A DNA stretch of 38,079 nucleotides from an uncultured Candidatus Saccharibacteria bacterium (lineage in GTDB: Bacteria; Patescibacteriota; Saccharimonadia; Saccharimonadales; Saccharimonadaceae): positions 1 through 38,079 of the forward strand of contig CARTQV010000001.1 of the NCBI GenBank assembly GCA_949070545.1, given 5' to 3'. Below are positions 31,953 through 38,079 of this stretch, in pieces; positions within the stretch are counted from its first letter, which is position 1; each line of letters opens with the position of its first letter. The position numbers were made by a program, and so were the translations under genes. Below the pieces are notes generated by a model. That model searched no databases, had not been told where the DNA came from, and worked only from the letters and a program-made list of their open reading frames with translations.

Positions 31953-32153
31953 AAAAGAAATCCTCCAAGAGTTAATTTAGATTTACTCTTGGCGAATCTT
32001 CTACTTTTTCCGTATTCCCAAGCTCGACTATCTAAAAAGCACGGTGCGTGCGGCTTTTCCGATTGCAATCGCCTCCGTACTTTTTGGGTAGACTTTGCTT
32101 AAAAGCTAGTACTTATCATTATAAATGAGTTTACAAATTCGTGCAACTAGCTT
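31953..32153. promoter_or_regulatory. Structured intergenic region: terminator-like long stem and RBS-side hairpin
   Basis: This 201-bp gap has no gene. A 17-bp imperfect stem (32,028-32,044 with 32,075-32,091) begins CTATCTAAAAAGCACGG and encloses the palindrome CGATTGCAATCG. On the minus strand it reads CCGTGCTTTTT, so it can terminate the CAP transcript. Closer to the virion gene an 8-bp hairpin (CCAAGAGT 31,965-31,972, ACTCTTGG 31,985-31,992) abuts its GGAGG ribosome site. Two 10-mers, AGCACGGTGC and TACTTTTTGG, recur in the same order before the portal gene (37,404-37,426). Confidence 0.55.
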
Positions 32154-32759
32154 TTATTTTGGTCCATAGAAATGTTCTACGAAGTAGGTAGGGTTATCGT
32201 AGCTATTCGGCGTTAAGTCCCCACAGATCCCAAAGCCCGTCATGGTGTATTTACTGCTCAACATCTCTTCCCTGTGAGCAACACTATCATTCCATGCATC
32301 AAAGACTGCCTTTGCTGAATCATCCGGAACAGATTGCATCAATAGGTTTTCATTGTAATACCCTGCAAGTCGCAATGTATCTTCAATGGCAATTTTTGTA
32401 CCCCGTCTGCCATCCGGATCTACGTGGTCATAATACCCTCTTGCGACCATATCGTCGCACTTAATTTGGGCACTTTTCTCTAATTCTGGACTATATCGCA
32501 GAGCTGGGACTCCGACTTCTGCCCGTCTTCGGTTCACTTCAGCAAGTAGCTCCTCTTTGGTGGCCACTGATATTACTTCGGGTTCCTTCTTTGGTTGCTC
32601 GGGTTCCTTTGGTGGTTCGGTCGCGGTTTCGGATTCGTTTCTCCACAAAAGATGCTGACTTAATAGAAGCGCACCGATAGCCATTATCACTATGATTGCC
32701 ATAATCGAAAGACTGATCCAAATGCTCTTCCAGCTACTTTCTTCTTCTTTCTTGTTCAT
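32154..32759 (-). CDS. Membrane-anchored CAP-domain protein (prophage cargo)
   Basis: A 201-residue protein with a TM segment (about 13-34), a Pro/Glu/Lys linker (48-62) and a CAP domain with EVNRRRAEVGVPALRYSPEL, His112 in YYDHVDPDGR, Glu137 in YNENLL and His162 in WNDSVAHREEML. It sits between the structural genes but differs from them in type. It has its own promoter and terminator, typical of a moron gene expressed in the lysogen. It may alter the cell surface or block other phages (inference). The host CAP protein at 10,098 shares only the domain. Confidence 0.8.
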   Translation of the reverse strand: MNKKEEESSWKSIWISLSIMAIIVIMAIGALLLSQHLLWRNESETATEPPKEPEQPKKEPEVISVATKEELLAEVNRRRAEVGVPALRYSPELEKSAQIKCDDMVARGYYDHVDPDGRRGTKIAIEDTLRLAGYYNENLLMQSVPDDSAKAVFDAWNDSVAHREEMLSSKYTMTGFGICGDLTPNSYDNPTYFVEHFYGPK

Positions 32760-32766
32760 TATCTAT

Positions 32767-32776
32767 ATGATATCAT
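32767..32776. promoter_or_regulatory. Palindromic divergent promoter of the cargo pair
   Basis: The 10-bp palindrome ATGATATCAT gives TGA-TATCAT on each strand. The plus-strand box (32,771-32,776) ends 6 nt before ATG 32,783; the minus-strand box (32,772-32,767) ends 7 nt before ATG 32,759. Both mRNAs would be leaderless, and only one polymerase could bind at a time. Confidence 0.5.
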
Positions 32777-32782
32777 GAAAGT

Positions 32783-33157
32783 ATGAGTGAGCTCCAAGTT
32801 ATAATCTTGCCTTTCATGTTGTCGCTTGGGATGGCCTGGCCGATATGGGCGATTTATAAACACTTCCGGCTGCAAAAGGTGCCTGAAATCGAGGAAGGCG
32901 AAAATATTACTATGATTACAGTAATTATCATGTGCTGTTATATGGTCAACTTATTGTGGTTTGTTCCTCACGTAGTGATTACTGACGCCGTTACGAGTAT
33001 GTCTGATGCCGAGTATCAAAATTGCACACAGAGCACTTATCAAGATGGTAAGGCGTTTACCGAAGAGCAGTGTTTCTTCTTCCGGGATGTATTGCATGGC
33101 GAGTATAGTAGTGGTGGAAGTCATTTTGATATTCAGTCTTTCATAAAATCAGAGTAA
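32783..33157 (+). CDS. Small two-TM membrane protein (prophage cargo), unknown
   Basis: A 124-residue protein with two hydrophobic segments (about 4-26 and 42-66) and a C-terminal polar part containing two cysteines (YQNCTQSTYQ, EEQCFFFRD) that could form an extracytoplasmic disulfide. It is the only functional-looking plus-strand gene in the prophage, diverging from the CAP gene over a shared palindromic promoter, and is closed by a hairpin at 33,197. No family is recognised. The pairing with a surface CAP protein suggests a shared lysogenic envelope role (inference). Confidence 0.6.
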   Translation: MSELQVIILPFMLSLGMAWPIWAIYKHFRLQKVPEIEEGENITMITVIIMCCYMVNLLWFVPHVVITDAVTSMSDAEYQNCTQSTYQDGKAFTEEQCFFFRDVLHGEYSSGGSHFDIQSFIKSE

Positions 33158-33196
33158 GATGCCCATAGTTAGATCAATAGACTTAATGAATGCCAA

Positions 33197-33224
33197 AAGA
33201 GCCCCTTTATAGGGGCTCTTGTTG
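33197..33224. terminator. Bidirectional terminator between cargo and capsid genes
   Basis: Perfect 10-bp stem AAGAGCCCCT (33,197-33,206) and AGGGGCTCTT (33,211-33,220) with loop TTAT. TTTTGG follows on the minus strand. It can stop the capsid transcript just 22 nt after the out-of-frame extension ends, and also the plus-strand cargo gene. Confidence 0.8.
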
Positions 33225-33241
33225 TGAGGCAGTAAGTTTAA

Positions 33242-33322
33242 CTACTCATTAGGCTCGTCATTTGCGACAGGCTCGTCATTTGCGATGATAGCTTGTTCGG
33301 AGGCTTTGCTTGGTTCGGTGCT
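33242..33322 (-). other. Out-of-frame C-terminal extension of the capsid gene with tandem repeat
   Basis: After the capsid stop (TAG at 33,323-33,321) the +1 frame is open for 27 codons, starting TSTEPSKASEQAII and ending with the doubled peptide ANDEP before TAG 33,244-33,242. The doubling comes from a 17-bp direct repeat (33,251-33,267 and 33,269-33,285). The run AAAAAC at the end of the zero frame allows AAA-to-AAA slippage by +1. It fills the space up to the terminator. A programmed minor capsid form or a recent one-base insertion are both possible. The -1 frame is also open here. Confidence 0.45.
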
Positions 33323-34241
33323 AGTTTTTAACGATCGCGACCGCCTTCTTGGTGCCGTTTGCATCGACTACCCAAGTACCCGGACGGAATAGACCACGCA
33401 AGAGTGCACCATCCACGCCAGCCGCAACAGCTTCTTTGCCGGTGAGAACATAGGTCTTGTAGAGCTTGCGGACATCCTTCATAACACGCTTATCCCACAA
33501 GACGGCCTTGATGTCTTTCGCTGCGGTGAAGCTAGCCTTGCCATATGGGGCCTTGCCAGAGAGCGTCATCGTATTGAATAGGTCGTCAGGCAAAATGACA
33601 ACTTCGACACCTTTATATTTGCCGATGATCCCGTCCTCGATGATGCTGTCATTCTTGCTCGGAGCGTAAATCGTAAACAACGATTTATCAAGCTCCGGCT
33701 CATTAGATGCTGGAATGAACATAGCCTGCGTCTTTGCGTAGCTACGGACATTTTTAAGCGTAGCAATCATCGAGTTAATATCGTCCATTAGCGAAGCGGT
33801 TGCAGCCACAACATTTGCCCCGCCATAGGTAGTTGCTGCTTTGATTGCCGTAGCAATACGGATCTTATCAACCAATGGAGCGTATTGCTCTCGAATGCCG
33901 GTGTCAAGAATTTCTGCGGCATCAGCTAATGCACCAGCTGTGTCGTTAATGTCGACATTCGGAATGACTTGGTTAATGTCATAGAACATCTCCAAATCTT
34001 TACGAACGACGCTACTCTTGACTGCACTTGGAGTGCCAAAGGTTGGTCCAGTGTGTTGGCCAAGAAAGTCGCTAGTATCAACCGTGCGGAAGTAAGCACT
34101 TGCTACCCCACCATCATCCTTAAATTCAGTTGCTTTGGAAACATAACGCTCGGTTAGAGAGCTTTCGCTAAAAACCTGATCGAGCTGTTTCGCATATTTG
34201 GTTGCGTAGTCTGTATTACGCGTATCTGTCGTGTCTGCCAT
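33321..34241 (-). CDS. Major capsid protein
   Basis: A 306-residue protein directly downstream of the scaffold gene. Features of a HK97-fold short-tailed phage capsid include an N-terminal helix region (YAKQLDQVFSESSLTERYVS), the long spine-like helix DTGIREQYAPLVDKIRIATAIKAA, an A-domain-like RAMFIPAS-type strand (AKTQAMFIPASNEPELDKSLF) and EVVILPDDLFNT. The size is near that of T7 gp10A. The good ribosome site AAGGAGA lies 9 nt before the ATG. An out-of-frame extension follows the stop. Confidence 0.75.
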   Translation of the reverse strand: MADTTDTRNTDYATKYAKQLDQVFSESSLTERYVSKATEFKDDGGVASAYFRTVDTSDFLGQHTGPTFGTPSAVKSSVVRKDLEMFYDINQVIPNVDINDTAGALADAAEILDTGIREQYAPLVDKIRIATAIKAATTYGGANVVAATASLMDDINSMIATLKNVRSYAKTQAMFIPASNEPELDKSLFTIYAPSKNDSIIEDGIIGKYKGVEVVILPDDLFNTMTLSGKAPYGKASFTAAKDIKAVLWDKRVMKDVRKLYKTYVLTGKEAVAAGVDGALLRGLFRPGTWVVDANGTKKAVAIVKN

Positions 34242-34284
34242 AAATTTTCTCCTTATAGCTTAATTTGGTATTGTGCCATACCGA

Positions 34285-35139
34285 TTAGCGATTATCGCGG
34301 GCTCGCTTCAACCCCTTGCCAAATGGATCGTCATCACCATCTGCTCCGGACGGGCTAGTAGCTCCACCGATTACATCCGCACTTGCCATCATTTTCTGTG
34401 CAGCTTTTCTTCCAGCGACTTCGCCACGAGTCTTTGCGGACTTTGCGGCGTTTGCAATCGTTGAATAAAGCTCATACGGCGAAACTTGGCTACCAATAAT
34501 CCTACCCGTGTTCTGGTCGCGGATAATTGAAGCATCGAGCAAGCGATCGGCTTGGTTGGCAAGGGCTTCGTCATATTCGTCCGAGTTCGGATCAAACATC
34601 GGAAAATCCCGTAAGACCTGTTCGGCTTCGTTGATCAAAGCCATATTGGTCTCAACTAACCGAGTATTGTATTCGTCCATCTGTCGGGCTTGATGATCTA
34701 GCTCGTATTTTGCCTGCAAAAGCAACAGCTGTGCTTCGGTTCGATTAAAGTAATCTCCGGTTTCTGGATTAATCTCTTCCAGTAACTGTTCTACGGTTGG
34801 AAGATCGTCCTCACTTTTTAGCTGATACTTTTGCCGATTCAGTTCCTCAATCTCGCGTTTAATGGCATTGCGTTCGGCGACTTTATCGCGTATTTCGGTA
34901 TTAAGTTGCTGTTTACGCATTTCTGCGTCTTTTGCTGGTCGATTCTCCGGTTCAGAGCTATTCTCTTCGTTTAGATTCTCGCTATTTGCCTCTTCAAGCT
35001 CTTCGCTAAAATCTAACTTGGTGCTCGTCTCGGTATCGGTCGATAGGTTGTTGGTGCCAGCGGTTGATGATTCCGTCGGAGCAGAGCCTATCTCTGCTGA
35101 ATTATCTTTTACATCGTTGATTTCGGCGTTATCTGCCAT
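34285..35139 (-). CDS. Capsid scaffolding protein
   Basis: A 284-residue highly charged protein. An acidic Ser/Thr/Glu-rich N-terminus (1-70) is followed by a coiled coil (about 70-180, AEMRKQQLNTEIRDKVAERNAIKREIEELNRQK and later YELDHQARQMDEYNTRLVETN) and a basic C-terminal end (KGLKRARDNR) of the kind that contacts the capsid protein. The position between portal and major capsid protein fits a scaffold. AAGGAGA precedes the ATG. Confidence 0.75.
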   Translation of the reverse strand: MADNAEINDVKDNSAEIGSAPTESSTAGTNNLSTDTETSTKLDFSEELEEANSENLNEENSSEPENRPAKDAEMRKQQLNTEIRDKVAERNAIKREIEELNRQKYQLKSEDDLPTVEQLLEEINPETGDYFNRTEAQLLLLQAKYELDHQARQMDEYNTRLVETNMALINEAEQVLRDFPMFDPNSDEYDEALANQADRLLDASIIRDQNTGRIIGSQVSPYELYSTIANAAKSAKTRGEVAGRKAAQKMMASADVIGGATSPSGADGDDDPFGKGLKRARDNR

Positions 35140-35189
35140 ATTATCTCCTTATTTTTACGCCTCTATTACGGGTGGCGATTCCGCAGGTC

Positions 35190-35248
35190 GAGATTAACCC
35201 TTGCCTATCACTTTGGGTGGGCAAAAGTGATAGGCAGCGACCAATCTC
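35190..35248 (-). promoter_or_regulatory. Compound hairpin between portal-side and capsid-side genes
   Basis: A perfect 13-bp stem (TGCCTATCACTTT 35,202-35,214 and its complement 35,224-35,236) with a 9-nt loop is framed by an outer 6-bp stem (GAGATT 35,190-35,195, AATCTC 35,243-35,248). There is no good T-tract, so it looks more like a processing site or attenuator than a terminator. It fills the 110-bp gap before the scaffold gene. Confidence 0.5.
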
Positions 35249-35249
35249 G

Positions 35250-35543
35250 TTATTTATCAAACATCTTACCTAGCCTTTCTATGGCACCAATCTCCGAGCG
35301 TAGAATTGCTACGACACGCTGATTGGCTCTAACCTCATGCATGAACTGCTCTGGATTGTTCGTGCATTTGATTGAGTCAACACTTGAATAATAGTTGACT
35401 TGTCTATGCAGCCGTTCGAGCAACTTGGACAAAATCGGTTTTTCTCGATCATATTCCACCTTTGCTTTGAGTTTACGCTCCTCTTGAGCCTGTGGCGGTG
35501 TTATTAACTTCTCGCTGCTTCTCGGATATAGATTATCTTCCAT
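35250..35543 (-). CDS. Small protein after the portal, unknown
   Basis: A 97-residue charged helical protein (RKLKAKVEYDREKPILSKLLERLHRQVNYYSSVDS ... VRANQRVVAILRSEIGAIERLGKMF). Its start overlaps the portal 3' end by 11 bases, so it is translationally coupled to it. It may be a head-assembly accessory protein; no family is recognised. Confidence 0.6.
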   Translation of the reverse strand: MEDNLYPRSSEKLITPPQAQEERKLKAKVEYDREKPILSKLLERLHRQVNYYSSVDSIKCTNNPEQFMHEVRANQRVVAILRSEIGAIERLGKMFDK

Positions 35544-37386
35544 CCATTAGCCTCCCAATATTCTCTAAAATTTCCTCGCCCGGCACTCCGTTTTTCTCGG
35601 CTTCGAGTGCTTGCTGAATTATCTCATCTGGTACCCCACGATCACGCAGAATTTCTATAATCATCTGCTCCTCGTCTACATCTCCTGCGCTAACATCTTT
35701 CGTGCTTTGCTGTTTGTTAAAATCATTCAGATCGATAGTCAGATCTTCGGGGTCTTCGACTCCAGAATTAGTTACAATCTTATTCCAAGCCGCTGCAAGA
35801 TTTTTGGTTGGGATAAGTTGTGCTAAAGTTGGTGTTCCAGCAATTTGCAGGAGTAACTGTAAAGAGTCCAGCTGTTCAGCTTGGCCATTGAGCTTACTGG
35901 TTGAAGCATTCACCCGAAAATGCAGGGCTGGAGTTGCACTGGAATAGTTAATTCTGATAACATTGTCTTGATTAACAAACCCCTCTTTTAATTTGTCTTC
36001 CCTTTCTAGCTCACGCAGACGGTCAGCAGTCTTTTGGTCTAGTTGCAGATCCTCGACGCCTTCGCGTTCAGCAAAGTAAACATTCACGGCAGTTTCTGCC
36101 CAGTTCTCGAAGAACGACTCAAAGTTCTTGCGGAGATAATTATCGTCCGTGCTCATAATCTCTTTTTGCTGTTTCAGAGCAGCCGGAGTTTTGCCCCAAC
36201 CGGGATTGCCGACATCACTGCCAATGCTTGTATTTCCACCGGAGTTAAAGAGGTTGAGCAGCTGGCTTTTATTGAGTCCATAGATATTGGCGTATTCGCG
36301 AATTGCTGTCGTATCGACTTCGAGCGGTTTGATGTTGTTGTTCGGATCTGAACCCATTTCTATGAGTGCGTCAGCTTCGTAAAACGATTGTGATGTATCA
36401 ATGTTGCCAAATACCATAAGCGGAGGAGCAAGTCCGAGTGCTCGGTTAAACTTATAGGCACGCATATCACCATCAAGCATATTCTGCATCCCGCCAACTA
36501 GCTCGACAATCGAACGACCATATGGGTTGCTACCGTCCACATCGGCATAGAAATAATCAATCGGAATTGCTCCGCGTGGATCCTTGTTTTTCTTGCGTCT
36601 GACGATCGCACCGGCTTTGCCTTCGCCGGATGGACTGCCAACATAGAATGTCGCACCAATGCCTTTCTGGAAGCAAGCTACAACTTCTATACCGCTACCA
36701 GTAACACTATTCGCTTCCTCACTAGCAGTCTTGGCTTGTTCGTCCTTTGTGGCTACATTATCACGAATCTTTTTGAGGGCTTCAATATCCCACGAGCTCT
36801 CGTATTTCTCACGGCCAGCTTTGGCTTCTTTGGCCAAGCTCTGCTCATTTTTAATAATTTGATCAATATCTTCTGGTTGCCACCATGATCGCATAAAAAT
36901 GTAATCACAGGAGTAGAGAGATTTCTTACCTTCTTGGAAGAAGATATCACCGTAGTAAATTGGTACCATATCGGTAGTAAATTCACCGTTTTTCTCGACG
37001 AATGGGGTATAGACTGCTTGCCCACCGAAAGTAAGACCGTTTTCTAGTGTCGTCCAAAACTTTTGGATCAGGTCATAACCAGAGTTTGCATACGGTAAAA
37101 TCTTATTGAGTAAAATAAACTCTGCTACAATTGGCAACCAGTCATTATCATCGTCTGATGTAACCGTACCGGTCGGTAATTGCTGAATTACGCGTTTTGG
37201 AGTTTTACGAATTAAAGCGGCCGTAGTCCCATCGCTAACATTTGCATATTGCTTGGGCACATCTGATGGAGCTTCATTTCTGGCGATTCTCTCGTATTCA
37301 GAAAAATGACTAGACCATTTTTCTGTCCAGTCTTTTGCGGACTGATATTTTTCCCAAAGATTTGTCTCCGTGATAAGATGGTTCAT
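35533..37386 (-). CDS. Portal protein
   Basis: A 617-residue protein of short-tailed-phage portal size. Visible features are an N-terminal region with AALIRKTPKRVIQQLPTGTV, a wing or clip-like middle (DLIQKFWTTLENGLTFGGQAVYTPFVEKNGEFT ... VPIYYGDIFF), the stretch IPIDYFYADVDGSNPYGRSIVELVGGMQNMLDGDMRAYKFNRALGLAPP typical of portal folds, and an acidic C-terminus. It lies two genes from TerL and next to scaffold and capsid. The ribosome site is weak (GAAAG), and the leader contains a repeated element (37,404-37,426). Confidence 0.75.
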   Translation of the reverse strand: MNHLITETNLWEKYQSAKDWTEKWSSHFSEYERIARNEAPSDVPKQYANVSDGTTAALIRKTPKRVIQQLPTGTVTSDDDNDWLPIVAEFILLNKILPYANSGYDLIQKFWTTLENGLTFGGQAVYTPFVEKNGEFTTDMVPIYYGDIFFQEGKKSLYSCDYIFMRSWWQPEDIDQIIKNEQSLAKEAKAGREKYESSWDIEALKKIRDNVATKDEQAKTASEEANSVTGSGIEVVACFQKGIGATFYVGSPSGEGKAGAIVRRKKNKDPRGAIPIDYFYADVDGSNPYGRSIVELVGGMQNMLDGDMRAYKFNRALGLAPPLMVFGNIDTSQSFYEADALIEMGSDPNNNIKPLEVDTTAIREYANIYGLNKSQLLNLFNSGGNTSIGSDVGNPGWGKTPAALKQQKEIMSTDDNYLRKNFESFFENWAETAVNVYFAEREGVEDLQLDQKTADRLRELEREDKLKEGFVNQDNVIRINYSSATPALHFRVNASTSKLNGQAEQLDSLQLLLQIAGTPTLAQLIPTKNLAAAWNKIVTNSGVEDPEDLTIDLNDFNKQQSTKDVSAGDVDEEQMIIEILRDRGVPDEIIQQALEAEKNGVPGEEILENIGRLMDGR

Positions 37387-37460
37387 CTAGTGCTTTCTTT
37401 TGTAGCACGGTGCTCTTACTTTTTGGATGAACCGCTTGAGTTTATTTTAACACATTGATT
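37387..37460. promoter_or_regulatory. Portal leader with repeated 10-mers
   Basis: This 74-bp gap holds AGCACGGTGC (37,404-37,413) and TACTTTTTGG (37,417-37,426), both also found in the same order at 32,038-32,087, plus a small hairpin GTGCT/AGCAC. It may be a terminator remnant or a shared phage regulatory element. Confidence 0.4.
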
Positions 37461-37754
37461 TTAATATTCAAGCTTTGTGTAGCATTTTACGACATAATAG
37501 TCATTGCTTTTTGGGATACGCTCGATTCTCCAAGCCGGGTCAAGCATTGAGTGGTCTTTGCTTAATTCGTCGCTAAAATTAAGATAGAGTTCCAACTCTT
37601 CTTTTTGATTCTGCACACGAAATCGCTCTTCATAACGCCTACGAACTGGCAGCTTGACCTCCCCCTTAATAACATTCTTTTGCGTAATTTCTGTTTTATT
37701 CCCGTTGATTTTCGTTTCCGTAATTTTTCCAAATCGATCACCAAAGTTTTTCAT
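37461..37754 (-). CDS. Small protein between TerL and portal, unknown
   Basis: A 97-residue lysine-rich protein (GDRFGKITETKINGNKTEITQKNVIKGEVKLPVRRRYEERF ... WRIERIPKSNDYYVVKCYTKLEY), probably beta-rich. A GGAGG-like ribosome site is present, and it starts 8 nt after the TerL stop. No family is recognised; context suggests a DNA-packaging or head-assembly accessory. Confidence 0.6.
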   Translation of the reverse strand: MKNFGDRFGKITETKINGNKTEITQKNVIKGEVKLPVRRRYEERFRVQNQKEELELYLNFSDELSKDHSMLDPAWRIERIPKSNDYYVVKCYTKLEY

Positions 37755-37762
37755 TTTACCTC

Positions 37763-38079
37763 CTAACCAATAATATGTTTTACGCCATGTCGATTAACAT
37801 GGATTTTAATTGTGTTCTTACTTGCAGGTTGCCACGAGTTTAGTCCTTCAATGAGATATCTCATTGCGTCGCAGGCGTGGCTAGTCCAGTCGTGGAGCGG
37901 TTTTTTATGCAATATCTGGTTCTTCTCGTCCCATTCGTAGTGATATTCTTTGAGACATTTAATTAATCGTTCGCACTTTTCGCTGTTGATCCAAACTCGG
38001 TTCATCGCGTTTCTAACTTCATCAATGCCATCTGCTACACTTCCGGCTTTGAGAACAGTCGTATTGTAAATACCCATAT
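37763..38079 (-). CDS. Terminase large subunit, C-terminal fragment (runs off right edge)
   Basis: Only about 105 C-terminal residues are visible. The stretch VADGIDEVRNAMNRVWINSEKCERLIKCLKEYHYEWDEKNQILHKKPLHDWTSHACDAMRYLIEGL is the standard end of the TerL RNase H-like nuclease domain; the Asp in HDWTSHACDAMRYL corresponds to the last metal-binding acid. An ATG at 38,077 is internal to the gene, not its start. The motor ATPase part lies beyond the window. Confidence 0.85.
   Translation of the reverse strand, partial: MGIYNTTVLKAGSVADGIDEVRNAMNRVWINSEKCERLIKCLKEYHYEWDEKNQILHKKPLHDWTSHACDAMRYLIEGLNSWQPASKNTIKIHVNRHGVKHIIG

Noticed and set aside
33242..33322. Extension of the capsid protein by -1 frameshifting.
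   Set aside because: The -1 frame is also open, but the site GTT-AAA-AAC does not fit X-XXY-YYZ, and its product (rich in Ser/Met/Asn) looks less protein-like than the +1 frame with its in-register peptide repeat.

Overview
The window joins a bacterial chromosome segment (about 1-16,130) to the left part of an integrated tailed-phage genome (about 16,150 to the right edge, where it runs off inside the large terminase gene). The host is most likely a Patescibacteria/CPR bacterium, probably Candidatus Saccharibacteria. This is inferred from compact housekeeping genes with tiny gaps, a stand-alone CBS-pair protein in place of a full CorC, an anchored DsbA-like protein, a fibro-slime/MucBP surface protein with a basic C-tail, and orphan 7TM and methyltransferase-like proteins. 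No rRNA or marker gene confirms it. TAA, TAG and TGA are all used as stops, so a standard code fits.

Host part, left to right. A CBS-pair/radA/ruvC cluster lies on the minus strand, with a divergent DsbA-like thioredoxin-fold protein. Two diverged paralogues of a Rossmann methyltransferase-like protein flank an 800-residue surface adhesin on the opposite strand. Then follow a seven-or-more-TM sensor-like protein and a CAP-domain protein (plus strand); DNA polymerase III delta-prime-like, RluA-type pseudouridine synthase and trpS (minus strand); a GT4 glycosyltransferase (plus); and an alpha/beta hydrolase with a glutaredoxin-like protein (minus).

Prophage part. A split tyrosine integrase (in-frame amber codon) sits next to the host glutaredoxin gene. 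Moving right, and almost all on the minus strand, come a small unknown gene, a control region, an unknown membrane protein, a lysis block (TM/coiled-coil protein, CHAP-LysM endolysin, holin), a tail-fibre locus, a tail nozzle-like protein, a head-tail adaptor-like protein, a collagen-like fibre, a BppU-like protein, a giant 1,798-residue internal or polyvalent protein, a second internal virion protein, a divergent pair of cargo genes (membrane CAP protein and small membrane protein), major capsid protein, scaffold, portal and TerL. No tape-measure, sheath or long-tail genes are seen, so a short-tailed (podovirus-like) virion is inferred.

The most interesting system is the tail-fibre locus at 20,594-21,818. 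The fibre gene and a headless second fibre C-terminus lie tail to tail, one base apart. Each begins its variable part at a 28-bp inverted repeat (26/28 identical) encoding the same peptide in the same frame. Inversion of the segment would exchange one receptor-binding domain for another, a phase-variation switch in a phage of an ultrasmall symbiont. Other notable points are a possible +1-frameshift extension of the capsid protein, an integrase ribosome site buried in a hairpin, and repeated TGn-TATAAT boxes 6-9 nt before ATG codons, which implies leaderless transcription in both host and prophage.
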